Shown in pieces: positions 1 through 7,564 of a stretch of DNA of 64,000 bases (within the stretch, counting starts at the first letter, position 1; each line of letters opens with the position of its first letter). The notes under the pieces were generated by a model, which made no database searches, had not been told where the DNA came from, and saw nothing but the letters and a program-made list of their open reading frames with translations. This DNA comes from Spirochaetota bacterium (GTDB taxonomy: Bacteria > Spirochaetota > Spirochaetia > Treponematales > Rectinemataceae), in NCBI GenBank assembly GCA_029265255.1, contig JAJUJQ010000005.1, positions 62,001-126,000 on the forward strand, given 5' to 3'. The position numbers and the translations under genes were made by a program.

Positions 1-829
1 CTCGGGTCCTTTCAATCGGATCGAAATTGTAGCATTTGAAAACCGCTTCAAGAGCGAAGTGCCTGCCGAAAGAAATTATGAGCGGGCAGCCGCGATTGTG
101 GTCGATTGCTCGTCGATGTCGCGTATTGGCCAGATTGGAGAGTCCATGCCTAGGATTCCTGTCGCCTTTATCGACCATCATGCGACAACCGATGCGACCG
201 GTCCCTGCGACTGGCTTGATCAGACAGCGCCGGCAGTGTCTGCCATGATCGCGGTGCTGATGAAGGAACGTGGCCACCAGCCGACGCGCGAAGAAGCCGA
301 ACTGCTGTTTTTCGGTCTCAGCACCGATACCGGGTTCTTCCGACATCTGGACGACAAGGGAAGCGAAACATTACGAATCGCTGCGGACTTAGTCGATGCT
401 GGCGCGTCACCCAAGCGGACCTTCATGGCGATCAATGGCGGGCGCACGCTTGCTTCCCGGAGAATGCTCGGAGAGCTGCTGCTTCGTATTCAGCCGTACT
501 ATGAGGGACGCCTCCTAGTCTCATGGGTTACCATCGAGGATCAGCAGAAATATGGCATGTCGAGTCGTGATTCCGATCTTCTGTATCAATTGATGATGGG
601 GATTGTGGATTGCGAGGTCTGCTTTGTCGTGAAACAGGAAACCGACGACATGTGTACCGTAGGCTTGCGTTCTCGGGATTCGGTGAATGTGGCGGCTATC
701 GCGGAGCGATTCGGCGGCGGAGGGCATCGTCTTGCCGCGGGGCTGTCTATGACAGGAAAGGTCGATACTGTGGTCCATGCCCTTGTTGATGCGTTCGGAA
801 CGGTATTCGGCACTGACGAAGAGCAATGA
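1..829 (+). CDS. nrnA: DHH/DHHA1 phosphoesterase, NrnA-like, 5' end outside window
   Basis: The reading frame is open to the first base of the window, so the N-terminus is missing. The visible part has an Asp motif (IVVDCSS), then the family-naming DHH triad in FIDHHAT, and near the C-terminus the glycine-rich DHHA1 motif GGGGHRLAAG. This order is that of the bacterial NrnA type, which degrades oligoribonucleotides down to mononucleotides and can dephosphorylate pAp; the cytoplasmic role is inferred from the family. The gene ends with TGA and is followed by a clear intrinsic terminator, so it closes its transcription unit. The exact substrate (nano-RNA, pAp or c-di-AMP products) cannot be told from this sequence. 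Confidence 0.85.
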   Translation, partial: SGPFNRIEIVAFENRFKSEVPAERNYERAAAIVVDCSSMSRIGQIGESMPRIPVAFIDHHATTDATGPCDWLDQTAPAVSAMIAVLMKERGHQPTREEAELLFFGLSTDTGFFRHLDDKGSETLRIAADLVDAGASPKRTFMAINGGRTLASRRMLGELLLRIQPYYEGRLLVSWVTIEDQQKYGMSSRDSDLLYQLMMGIVDCEVCFVVKQETDDMCTVGLRSRDSVNVAAIAERFGGGGHRLAAGLSMTGKVDTVVHALVDAFGTVFGTDEEQ

Positions 830-856
830 TTTCGTTTCAGGAAACCTGACCACTGA

Positions 857-880
857 CCGGCCGCGCGCCGGCTTTTTTTT
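857..880 (+). terminator. Intrinsic terminator after the DHH gene
   Basis: A GC-only stem (CCGGC / GCCGG, 857-861 with 867-871, loop CGCGC) is followed after one C by eight T. It lies 28 bases after the DHH stop codon in the correct orientation. Confidence 0.85.
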
Positions 881-1312
881 CAGAACCGCACTCGAATCGA
901 ATACACGTGTATAGAATGGTGCACGATCGCTATACAGACCGCAATCATTTCTTACAGAAAGAATAAAGCCAAAATTCCCCTGCCAGGCAGAGGGGAAAAA
1001 TATTGACTTCGTAATTCCTTTTCTTGAGAAAGGGTACGCCTGCTCTTGCAATGTGCCGGCGCTGTGACTTGGTTTTCGCGTTAGAAGTCCTTTTTCTTGC
1101 CGAGGATTCGCCTTTTTTCGCAGAGGGCAGGCCAGTTCGCAAGATAACCTGCCTTTTCAGCCAGATGAAAAACGTCCATCGCTCACATGCTTCATGAATC
1201 AATGACAAAACAATTCCATATAAAATAAAGATTAAATACCACAATCCAGCCCATCCTCCATGATCGCCTGTCCTGGCACGCAGATTGCATAATAATCTGC
1301 CGGAGGACACCT
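881..1312. other. 432-base intergenic region without a convincing gene
   Basis: Lies between the DHH terminator and the sigma-like gene. It turns from GC-rich to AT-rich towards 1200-1240, where a promoter for the next gene probably sits (ATGACA at 1202 and AT-rich hexamers near 1219-1230, none well spaced). On the minus strand a frame (1310 to 945) has a Lys/Arg/Ser-rich middle, but it has no good start or SD and overlaps the start of the neighbour. An imperfect inverted repeat (CCCCTGCC / GGCAGAGGGG) sits at about 977-995. I see no RNA gene. Confidence 0.4.
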
Positions 1313-2197
1313 ATGTATCTCAGGAACACTCGCGAGCACGTGGAACACTGGCAGGGCGTTTCGGATCGCTATCTGGAGCTGGCAAAACGCATGTATGCGC
1401 ACCCTCGGCGGTACGGATTTTTTTCGGAAGACGAAATATCCGATGCGTTGAGCCGATATCGCACCCGCATCGATCGCATCCTGCAACGGGTGGAAGAACA
1501 GCGTATTACCGGTCCAGGCTTCCTGTGTACCAGCATGCGCTTTGTTGCCCGAAGCATGCATAGACAGCAATGGAATGAAAGTCTTTGTGAGAACGCCTAT
1601 ATCTACCACGCTGAACCGGAAGAAATGCTTCTGGAAAAACCCGCAGACGCATTTATATCAGAACCCGACCCTGTCTGTTATCAAAAAGGGTCCCATGATC
1701 TGGGAATCCCAATCCCTATACTGGCAGGCACCATGAGTCCTGAGCGGCGTAGAGTACTCGTACTCATGCTCAAATGCGCCTGGGAGATCGATGATGCCAC
1801 GGTGCAGAAAGCGTCGGTTGCCCTCGGTCTGCCGCTATCGACGCTTGAAACGCTGCTTGCGCTAGCCCGCAGCCGCAGCGAAACAAATTACCGGCTTCTC
1901 TGCGCGCAGGATGAAAAAATGCGAGCCCTTTGGATTCGCCTCAGGGTGCTCGAAATGCGCTATGAGACGGTTTTCGAGCCTGAAGAAAAGGCGCGGATAC
2001 GCAAACGGCTCGCGTTCTGCAGGACGCGCTATCGAATTCTCATCGACCGACGGAAACGAAGGAGGTCCCCTGTATCGAATGAATGCATCGCCTCACTACT
2101 CGGCATACCGAAAGGCAGCGTCGATTCGGGTCTGTTTTACCTTCGTAAACAGGCGAAAGAGGGACTGGCGCTTGCAGAATACATGAAACTCGAGTAG
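1313..2197 (+). CDS. Putative sigma-70-like / HTH DNA-binding protein
   Basis: A 294-residue, Arg-rich cytoplasmic protein with no signal peptide or membrane segment. The start is fixed by SD GGAGG six bases before ATG. I do not recognise a named family. Two parts look like regulators: residues 165-200 (DATVQKASVALGLPLSTLE) and 255-285 (SNECIASLLGIPKGSVDSG) have the spacing of helix-turn-helix units, the second resembling the way sigma region 4 ends in a DNA-reading helix. The middle is strongly charged. It stands 11 bases before rdgB and is probably co-transcribed. A role in transcription initiation is an inference from the HTH-like segments only. Confidence 0.55.
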   Translation: MYLRNTREHVEHWQGVSDRYLELAKRMYAHPRRYGFFSEDEISDALSRYRTRIDRILQRVEEQRITGPGFLCTSMRFVARSMHRQQWNESLCENAYIYHAEPEEMLLEKPADAFISEPDPVCYQKGSHDLGIPIPILAGTMSPERRRVLVLMLKCAWEIDDATVQKASVALGLPLSTLETLLALARSRSETNYRLLCAQDEKMRALWIRLRVLEMRYETVFEPEEKARIRKRLAFCRTRYRILIDRRKRRRSPVSNECIASLLGIPKGSVDSGLFYLRKQAKEGLALAEYMKLE

Positions 2198-2208
2198 AAA
2201 TTAGCCCT

Positions 2209-2802
2209 ATGGAGCTGCTTGTCGCGACCAATAACCCTCACAAGCTGGAGGAACTCAAACCCATATTCGAGGGCTGGAAGCTCAGAATGCCCATCGATGC
2301 TGGGATAGCCGATTTCGATCCGCATGAAAACGGTTCCTCATTTTTCGACAATGCGCTCATCAAAGCGCGCTCGCTCTGGGAGCGGTGCGGGCTTCCGGTG
2401 CTGGCTGACGATTCTGGGCTCTGTGTGGTAGCGCTTGGAGGCAGGCCAGGTATCAATTCCGCGCGATATGGCATGAAGAACGGTGTTACACTTACCGCGG
2501 CGGAAAAAAATCGCCTTCTCCTCGATGAGATGAAGGGTATTGCTGACCGTCGATGTGCTTTTGTCTGCTGTCTCGTTCTGATAACGGGAGACAACCGCTT
2601 TATCGCAGTGCAGGAAACACTCGAAGGAGAGATAGGACAAGAACCAGCTGGTTCACAGGGCTTCGGTTACGATCCCATCGTCTTTCTGCCAGACTTGGGA
2701 AAGACGGTCGCTCAGCTGAGCCAGGAAGAGAAGAACCGTATTTCGCATCGTGGGAAGGCGGCTGCAAAAATGGCTCGCATCCTTGCTGCGCTGTCCTTAT
2801 AG
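2209..2802 (+). CDS. rdgB: RdgB/HAM1 dITP/XTP pyrophosphatase
   Basis: House-cleaning enzyme that hydrolyses non-canonical purine nucleoside triphosphates (dITP, XTP) to monophosphates and PPi, keeping them out of DNA and RNA. The 197 residues match the family length. Visible signatures are the start LLVATNNPHKLEEL (substrate-binding TxNxxK type), SFFDNALIKA, the catalytic ADDSGL, GINSARYG, and GFGYDPIV followed by ISHRGKA near the end. The gene follows the HTH gene with 11 bases between and has only a weak SD, so translation may be coupled to its neighbour. Confidence 0.95.
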   Translation: MELLVATNNPHKLEELKPIFEGWKLRMPIDAGIADFDPHENGSSFFDNALIKARSLWERCGLPVLADDSGLCVVALGGRPGINSARYGMKNGVTLTAAEKNRLLLDEMKGIADRRCAFVCCLVLITGDNRFIAVQETLEGEIGQEPAGSQGFGYDPIVFLPDLGKTVAQLSQEEKNRISHRGKAAAKMARILAALSL

Positions 2803-2810
2803 CAGACAGG

Positions 2811-2849
2811 TGGAAAAAATGAAGGCTGCCCTCAGTGTGGGCAGCCTTC
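2811..2849 (-). terminator. Intrinsic terminator of the rho-rpmE unit
   Basis: An 11-bp perfect stem (2821-2831 with 2839-2849, 7-base loop). On the minus strand it is followed by a run of T (A at 2814-2819 on the plus strand). It lies between the convergent rdgB and rpmE and may also stop rdgB transcripts. Confidence 0.9.
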
Positions 2850-2898
2850 ATTGCGTTCGCACTTCGTGGTTGATTATCCGAGCAATGTGAGCCTGAAC

Positions 2899-3114
2899 TT
2901 ATTTGCTCTCGGTCGACTTGATGCCATACTTCTTGTTGAAGCGCTCGATGCGGCCTGCGGTATCAACGAGCTTCTGCTTGCCGGTAAAGAAAGGATGGCA
3001 GGCCGAACAGATTTCAACCTGGATATTCTTTACCGTCGAACGGGTCTCGATGACATTGCCGCACGCGCATGTAATGGTGGTAAGTTCGTATTTGGGGTGA
3101 ATACCCTTTTTCAT
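2899..3114 (-). CDS. rpmE: 50S ribosomal protein L31, zinc (C+) form
   Basis: Seventy-one residues, the normal size for L31. The start was moved inward from a longer frame: ATG at 3114 has SD GGAGG six bases upstream and gives the canonical MKKGIHPKY beginning. Four cysteines in ITCACG and EICSAC (residues 16, 18, 37, 40) make this the zinc-binding type, as opposed to the Cys-less paralogue made under zinc starvation. It lies 85 bases downstream of rho on the same strand; the rho-rpmE order is the same as known in Treponema. It is followed by the terminator at 2811-2849. Confidence 0.95.
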   Translation of the reverse strand: MKKGIHPKYELTTITCACGNVIETRSTVKNIQVEICSACHPFFTGKQKLVDTAGRIERFNKKYGIKSTESK

Positions 3115-3199
3115 GTGTTTCCTCCAGATGCGTCCGTGGACCAGATGTCTGAAAACCGGCCGAAAAGACGGCGATTTACCATATATGAACAGACAGCCC

Positions 3200-4939
3200 T
3201 CAGTCAATACCCTGGTAGGGGGTATTCATCGACTTGAGGAAGGCGTCGTTGTTCTTGGTCTTCATCATGCGGTCGATAAGCAGTTCGATGATTTCGATGT
3301 CGTCCATCGGGTTGATGACTTTGCGCAACACCCATATTTTCTGCAATTCTTCTTCGGTGAGAAGGAGCTCTTCCTTGCGCGTGCCGGATTTCTTGATGTT
3401 GATAGCGGGGAAGAGGCGGCGGTCTGACAGGCGGCGGTCGAGATTGATTTCCATGTTGCCTGTGCCTTTAAACTCCTCAAAAATCACTTCATCCATGCGT
3501 GAGCCGGTATCGATGAGCGCTGTCGCGATGATGGTGAGCGAGCCGCCCTGTTCGATGTTGCGCGCTGCGCCGAAAAACCGTTTCGGTTTATGTAGTGCAT
3601 TGGAATCCACGCCGCCTGACAGTATCTTGCCTGAGGTCGGAACAGTCTGGTTATAGGCGCGCGCAAGCCGAGTGATGGAATCGAGGAGGATAACGACATC
3701 ACGCTTGTGCTCAACAAGGCGCTTTGCCTTCTCCAGCACCATTTCTGCCACCTGTACGTGCCGAGTCGCCTGCTCGTCAAATGTGGATGAAATGACTTCA
3801 GCCTGAACCGTGCGTTCCATGTCGGTAACTTCTTCAGGGCGCTCATCGATCAGAAGAACGATAAGGTAGACCTCGGGATGGTTTTTCGTAATAGCGTTTG
3901 CGATTTTCTGCAACAGGATGGTCTTGCCGGTTCGGGGTGGCGAGACGATGAGGGATCGTTGCCCTTTGCCGATAGGACAGAACAGATTGATGATCCGTGT
4001 CGAGATCTCTTCAGTGGACGTTTCTAGATTCAGTTTTTTTGTAGGATAGAGCGGGGTGAGGTTCTCGAATGGAATCCTGTTCTGAGCGACCGAAGGTTCG
4101 TCAAAATTGATCTGCTCAATGCGGAGCATCGCGAAGAATCGCTCGCCTTCCTTGGGGCTGCGAATCTGTCCGTATACGGTATCGCCGGTTTTAAGGTTGA
4201 AAAGCCGGATTTGCGAGGGCGAAATGTAGATGTCGTCTGTGCCGGGTAGATAGGAATTCTGCGGTGAGCGAAGAAAGCCGTACCCATCCGGCAGAATTTC
4301 AAGCGAGCCATAGGCATAGATGATTCCGCCTCGATCGGTATGGCTTTTGAGAATATTGAAGATGAGTTCTTGCTTCTTTAGACTGATGAGCAGATCATGA
4401 TTGATGCCATATTTTGCTCCGAGCTCGCGGAGCTCGACCACACCCATTTTGGAAAGATCATTTATCGACAGACGGGCACGTGATTCGTTTCTCTGGTCGG
4501 TTCTTGCTTCCAGTTCCGCGCGAGAGGCTTCGGCAAATTTCTGATGCTGGCGATTTTCCGCAGGAAGTGTGCCGACTACAAATCCGTTAGTTGCGAGGGA
4601 TTGAGGTTCAGGAATGGGTTCTTCAAGCGAAGGCGCGATGGCGGGCGGTTCTTCCTCAACAGCGCGTACAGGCTTTTTTTTCAATCTGATTCTTGCGACG
4701 TGCTTTCTTGATGGGGTTACGGAGCTGGTTTCGCCGGATTCCTGCGCGTTGCTGTCCTTATTATCGGACGGAACGGTGTCCTGAGATTCCGGAAACAGCA
4801 TTTCCCGCTCATACGCCTGATCATTCGGCGGAGGGAGCTGCTGTTCCTGTTCTCCCTGCGATGCAGTAGTGTCCTGGTTCATGTCATTGCCTTGTTCATT
4901 CTGTGAAGATGCAGTCTTTTTTCTGCGATAGGATGTCAT
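3200..4939 (-). CDS. rho: Transcription termination factor Rho
   Basis: RNA-dependent hexameric ATPase that ends transcription of untranslated RNA. The 579 residues are longer than E. coli Rho (about 419) because of an acidic, Pro/Gln/Glu-rich N-terminal extension of roughly 150 residues. Then come the Rho N-terminal helical region ([20 protein letters not shown]), the cold-shock-like RNA-binding fold ([16 protein letters not shown]), Walker A (PPRTGKT), Walker B ([16 protein letters not shown]) and the Q/R-loop region ([10 protein letters not shown]). The longest frame begins at an upstream TTG without SD; ATG at 4939 has GGAG seven bases before it and is preferred. A strong promoter at 5101-5129 implies a leader of about 150 bases. 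Confidence 0.95.
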   Translation of the reverse strand: MTSYRRKKTASSQNEQGNDMNQDTTASQGEQEQQLPPPNDQAYEREMLFPESQDTVPSDNKDSNAQESGETSSVTPSRKHVARIRLKKKPVRAVEEEPPAIAPSLEEPIPEPQSLATNGFVVGTLPAENRQHQKFAEASRAELEARTDQRNESRARLSINDLSKMGVVELRELGAKYGINHDLLISLKKQELIFNILKSHTDRGGIIYAYGSLEILPDGYGFLRSPQNSYLPGTDDIYISPSQIRLFNLKTGDTVYGQIRSPKEGERFFAMLRIEQINFDEPSVAQNRIPFENLTPLYPTKKLNLETSTEEISTRIINLFCPIGKGQRSLIVSPPRTGKTILLQKIANAITKNHPEVYLIVLLIDERPEEVTDMERTVQAEVISSTFDEQATRHVQVAEMVLEKAKRLVEHKRDVVILLDSITRLARAYNQTVPTSGKILSGGVDSNALHKPKRFFGAARNIEQGGSLTIIATALIDTGSRMDEVIFEEFKGTGNMEINLDRRLSDRRLFPAINIKKSGTRKEELLLTEEELQKIWVLRKVINPMDDIEIIELLIDRMMKTKNNDAFLKSMNTPYQGID

Positions 4940-5100
4940 CCGGATACTCCATCGACTTGTATTCATCTGAAACGGAACCGTCAATCTGAACGGCCCGATA
5001 AGAGATTCATGGGGGATTTCATGCGGCGCAACTGAGCGGAATGGCGTGAATGCTCGTGCTTCTGCGGCTCGTGTGCCGCTGCAATTCGATTTCTTTCTGA

Positions 5101-5129
5101 ACTATAGTAAGGCTGATGATTGGTGTCAA
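5101..5129 (-). promoter_or_regulatory. Sigma-70 promoter for rho-rpmE
   Basis: On the minus strand TTGACA (6/6, 5129-5124), a 17-base spacer and TATAGT (5/6, 5106-5101). It begins one base after the bactofilin stop codon. The predicted start near 5094 gives rho a leader of about 155 bases, long enough for the autogenous attenuation known for rho in enterobacteria; whether that happens here is not shown. Confidence 0.8.
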
Positions 5130-5477
5130 TCACTCCACGGGCATTTTAATGCTTCCTTCGAATGACGCTCCCTGCATGATCTGAAGCGTAACGGTATCGA
5201 TCGCGGCAGAGACTGTTGATCCGGGCATGAGCACGACATACTCGGAAGCACGGATGGTTCCGGAAAATGATCCAGCTACGATAACTCGCGCAGCCGAAAG
5301 GGGGGAGGCGGCTACGGTCGCGCCTCGCTCGATTCTAATGAAGGTTCCCTGGATTGTACCGCTGAAGGCGCCACGGATATTGAGAGGTTTCGAGGTTCTG
5401 AGATTGCCGCTCATTCTCACACCGAAGCCTGCTTCCGTCGCATAGGCTTCATCTGGCTCCATCGCAAGCCAATTCAT
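5130..5477 (-). CDS. Bactofilin (CcmA/DUF583 family)
   Basis: A 115-residue protein made mostly of short repeats of the type G-(S/T)-(F/I)-x-G-(T/S)-I (for example GAFSGTIQG, AGSFSGTIRA, GASFEGSIK), which form the right-handed beta-helix of bactofilins. These polymerise without nucleotides into filaments at the inner membrane and guide envelope shape and peptidoglycan enzymes. SD GGAGAG lies about nine bases before ATG. A terminator (5498-5525) separates it from HU, and the rho promoter starts right after its stop, so it may be transcribed by read-through or from a promoter I cannot see. In spirochaetes a role in cell shape is plausible but inferred. Confidence 0.85.
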   Translation of the reverse strand: MNWLAMEPDEAYATEAGFGVRMSGNLRTSKPLNIRGAFSGTIQGTFIRIERGATVAASPLSAARVIVAGSFSGTIRASEYVVLMPGSTVSAAIDTVTLQIMQGASFEGSIKMPVE

Positions 5478-5497
5478 GCCGGATTTCTCTCCGAATG

Positions 5498-5525
5498 AAA
5501 AAGGCTGTTCTCGCTGAACAGCCTT
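5498..5525 (-). terminator. Intrinsic terminator after HU
   Basis: A 10-bp perfect stem AAGGCTGTTC / GAACAGCCTT with a 5-base loop (5511-5515); on the minus strand a five-T run follows. Located between the HU stop and the bactofilin SD. Confidence 0.85.
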
Positions 5526-5550
5526 GTGACCATCGAAGGAATGAGCGAAA

Positions 5551-5895
5551 TCACGCTTTCTTTCTGAAAGATTTCGGAATCCGGGAAGTGTCCATCTCCC
5601 ATGCTGCCTTCTTCAATTCTCTTCCAGGGCGGAAGGTGGCGACTCCATGATCGGAAACCGAGACGACCTCGCCGGTCTTGGGATTGCGTGCTTTCGATCT
5701 GCCTTTCCTGAGTTTTACTTCGAAGGTTCCGAATCCGCGCAGTTCGACGATCTTCCCTGCAAGGACCGCATTTTTAATCTCGGAAAACAGCCCATCAATC
5801 AGCTCGTGTATTTCCTTGCGGGTTGTCCGGCTGGACGGCGACAGCGATTCGTACAGCGCGTCGATCAGCTCGGCTTTTGTCAGTTTTTCGGCCAT
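5551..5895 (-). CDS. hup: HU-family histone-like DNA-binding protein
   Basis: Dimeric nucleoid protein that bends DNA. Beginning at ATG 5895 it has 114 residues: LTKAELIDAL at the N-terminus, the conserved ELRGFGTFEVKLRKGR core, and the DNA-binding arm RNPKTGEVVSVSDHGVATFRPG. The longer frame from 5952 would overlap rpsT and has no SD, whereas 5895 has AAGGAG 11 bases upstream. A basic tail of some 18 residues after the HU fold (ending SFRKKA) makes it longer than the usual 90-95 residues. It follows rpsT by about 50 bases and is ended by its own terminator. Confidence 0.93.
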   Translation of the reverse strand: MAEKLTKAELIDALYESLSPSSRTTRKEIHELIDGLFSEIKNAVLAGKIVELRGFGTFEVKLRKGRSKARNPKTGEVVSVSDHGVATFRPGRELKKAAWEMDTSRIPKSFRKKA

Positions 5896-5944
5896 ACTGT
5901 TCTCTGCTCCTTCCTGGCGAGCCGGACTTTGGTTCCGGCGGTTT

Positions 5945-6211
5945 TCATCCAAGCTTGTTCACCAATTTCTGCATGCGGGATTTCTTTCGCGCTGCAGTAT
6001 TCTTTTTAATGATGCCTTTGCGTGCGGCAGAGTCGATCCGGCTGATCATATCGCGTAACGCTTCCTTGGCGGCTTCGGCATCTTTCTTTTCTGACGCCGC
6101 AACAACTTTCTTTGCGGCAGTGCGGATCGCAGTCTTGGTGCTTTTGTTTCTGAGTCGCCTTTTTTCGTTCTGACGCTGGCGTTTCTCAGCTGATAAATTC
6201 CTTACACTCAA
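5945..6211 (-). CDS. rpsT: 30S ribosomal protein S20
   Basis: Small, very basic 88-residue protein typical of S20, a primary 16S rRNA binder: SAEKRQRQNEKRRLRNK at the start, then alternating Lys/Ala helices and the conserved GIIKKNTAARKKSRM near the end. The start codon is TTG at 6211 with an excellent SD (GGAGG, seven bases upstream); no internal ATG would keep the conserved N-terminus. A non-ATG start is a known device for autogenous control of rpsT in E. coli (UUG), so the same may hold here. Own promoter at 6276-6305; HU follows. Confidence 0.95.
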   Translation of the reverse strand: MSVRNLSAEKRQRQNEKRRLRNKSTKTAIRTAAKKVVAASEKKDAEAAKEALRDMISRIDSAARKGIIKKNTAARKKSRMQKLVNKLG

Positions 6212-6275
6212 GGGAATTCCTCCGGGTTGACATATTCGATTTTCGGAACCTGATAACGGTCGAATGCCGATGGAA

Positions 6276-6305
6276 AAGCTAGCAGATGCGACCGGTTTGT
6301 GTCAA
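6276..6305 (-). promoter_or_regulatory. Promoter for rpsT-HU
   Basis: Minus strand: TTGACA (6/6) at 6305-6300, 18-base spacer, weak TAGCTT -10 at 6281-6276. Divergent from the plsC promoter 16 bases away. Confidence 0.55.
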
Positions 6306-6320
6306 TACTAACAGGGGCAA

Positions 6321-6347
6321 TTGCATAATGAAATGAAATGATATAAT
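6321..6347 (+). promoter_or_regulatory. Promoter for plsC, predicted leaderless start
   Basis: Perfect TATAAT at 6342-6347; upstream TTGCAT at 6321-6326 with a short 15-base spacer. Transcription should start near 6354, only a few bases before ATG 6359, leaving no room for an SD. Confidence 0.6.
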
Positions 6348-6358
6348 GATTTAACTTG

Positions 6359-7132
6359 ATGATTATCAACACTGCTATTGTCTATGCTTCGCTCTTCGCG
6401 CTGTCCGGGCTCGAGTTTATTTTAGCCATGATCTATCCTCTTATTCCAAGGGAACGGAGATTGAGGCTGTGCTCGGATTTCGAACAGCTTGGGACTCGGG
6501 TGCTTTTCGGGCTGTTCCGGGTATTCAGGGGATTCAGGGTGCAGGTCTCTTTCCCGCCGAATCTCATCATCCCAAAGCGCTGTCTCGTTATCGCGAACCA
6601 TCAGAGCTTGCTTGATATTCTTGTGCTTACTTTAATGCTGGGCCCGGAGCGAATGCCGCGCTTTGTCGCGAAGAAGGAGCTACAGTATGGGATACCTCTT
6701 GTCAGCTTCTGCCTGCGCAAAGGTGGCCATTGTCTTATAAAGCGGCATGGGGCTCCGATCGACACGATGCGGGCAATTACCCACATGGCCAAAGTATGCA
6801 AGGAATCCGGCGCTTCGCCAGTTGTTTTTCCGGAAGGGACGCGCTCGAGAAATGGTGTCTTGAAGCAGTTCCATTCGGCAGGAGTACGGCGCATTCTCGA
6901 AGTCGATCCTCTTCCGGTACTCGCGGTGTCCATCGATGGGGGCTGGAGAGTGGCCACCCTTCGCGATTTCCTGCGCCGCTTCGGAAAGGAACGGTATGAG
7001 GTAGCCGTGGTGGCGCTGTATCCCGTCCCGAAGGGGAAATCTGCGATTGAACGAGTGTTGGAAGATGCCCGGGGCCGAATCGCCGAAACCTTGGAACGCG
7101 AGCGCTTCGCGGGCAATAGTGCATCGAGATAA
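6359..7132 (+). CDS. plsC: 1-acyl-sn-glycerol-3-phosphate acyltransferase
   Basis: Transfers the second acyl chain to lysophosphatidic acid to give phosphatidic acid, the central phospholipid precursor, at the inner membrane. The 257 residues show an N-terminal hydrophobic segment (about 5-25), the acyltransferase motif HX4D in NHQSLLD (about residues 80-86), the second block FVAKKEL, and the glycerophosphate-binding FPEGTRSR. A frame could also begin at TTG 6356; neither start has an SD, and the perfect -10 box 12 bases upstream suggests a leaderless mRNA beginning next to ATG 6359. No operon partner; the next gene is on the other strand. Confidence 0.9.
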   Translation: MIINTAIVYASLFALSGLEFILAMIYPLIPRERRLRLCSDFEQLGTRVLFGLFRVFRGFRVQVSFPPNLIIPKRCLVIANHQSLLDILVLTLMLGPERMPRFVAKKELQYGIPLVSFCLRKGGHCLIKRHGAPIDTMRAITHMAKVCKESGASPVVFPEGTRSRNGVLKQFHSAGVRRILEVDPLPVLAVSIDGGWRVATLRDFLRRFGKERYEVAVVALYPVPKGKSAIERVLEDARGRIAETLERERFAGNSASR

Positions 7133-7153
7133 TCAATGTTCTTCAGCGCGGGG

Positions 7154-7189
7154 CAAAAAAAATAGCCCCCGGCATGAAGCATCGGGGGC
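7154..7189 (-). terminator. Intrinsic terminator after the zinc-ribbon gene
   Basis: Stem GCCCCCG (7165-7171) with CGGGGGC (7183-7189); on the minus strand a long T run follows (A at 7155-7162). It could also receive plsC transcripts from the other side. Confidence 0.85.
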
Positions 7190-7207
7190 CATGCGACAGC
7201 ACAATGC

Positions 7208-7378
7208 TCATCTGAAATCGCTGGGTCGACGCTCCACTCTTTTGCACTTTTCACATTCGGCGATATTCTTGACCTTTCCATTTTCAAAAATGGTCTTCAT
7301 CTTGATCTCGCCGCCGCAAGGGCAGTAGAAGTGGTGGGTTGTCGCTGACGTTCGCGCGTTCTTGGATATCTGGGCCAT
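7208..7378 (-). CDS. Small zinc-ribbon protein (56 aa)
   Basis: A short gene supported by a complete expression cassette: promoter (7415-7443), SD AAGGAG six bases before ATG 7378, stop TGA and a strong terminator. The product (MAQISKNARTSATTHHFYC at the start) is basic and carries two Cys pairs, YCPCGG at residues 19 and 21 and CEKCKR at 42 and 45, i.e. a CxC...CxxC zinc ribbon with a Lys-rich stretch between. This resembles small ribosome-associated or transcription-related zinc ribbons, but I do not recognise a named family; function unknown. Confidence 0.85.
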   Translation of the reverse strand: MAQISKNARTSATTHHFYCPCGGEIKMKTIFENGKVKNIAECEKCKRVERRPSDFR

Positions 7379-7414
7379 GCCTTACTCCTTGTCTCTCGGA
7401 AAGAAACCGCAGCA

Positions 7415-7443
7415 AGAATATAGAAAAAGCAGGTGAAAGTCAA
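7415..7443 (-). promoter_or_regulatory. Promoter of the zinc-ribbon gene
   Basis: Minus strand: TTGACT (7443-7438), 17-base spacer, TATTCT (7420-7415). It lies between the terminator of the upstream gene and the SD. Confidence 0.7.
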
Positions 7444-7447
7444 CATT

Positions 7448-7486
7448 GAAAAAAATGCCGCCGGATAAGGAGGGGTATCCGGCGGC
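7448..7486 (-). terminator. Intrinsic terminator of the mutL operon
   Basis: An 11-bp perfect stem GCCGCCGGATA / TATCCGGCGGC (7457-7467 with 7476-7486); on the minus strand followed by T runs (A at 7448-7455). Ends the leftward mutL - phosphoesterase - ParB-like unit. Confidence 0.9.
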
Positions 7487-7564
7487 GATCACGATGGAGG
7501 CTGCATGAAGAAGCTGCGCTCACTTGCTCTCGTTACTAATTATAATACAAATCTTTTGGAAAAG

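Noticed and set aside
521..1051. Minus-strand frame of 176 codons over the DHH gene end and the following gap
   Set aside because: Runs through the conserved DHHA1 region of the plus-strand gene and the terminator; no SD and composition typical of a shadow frame.
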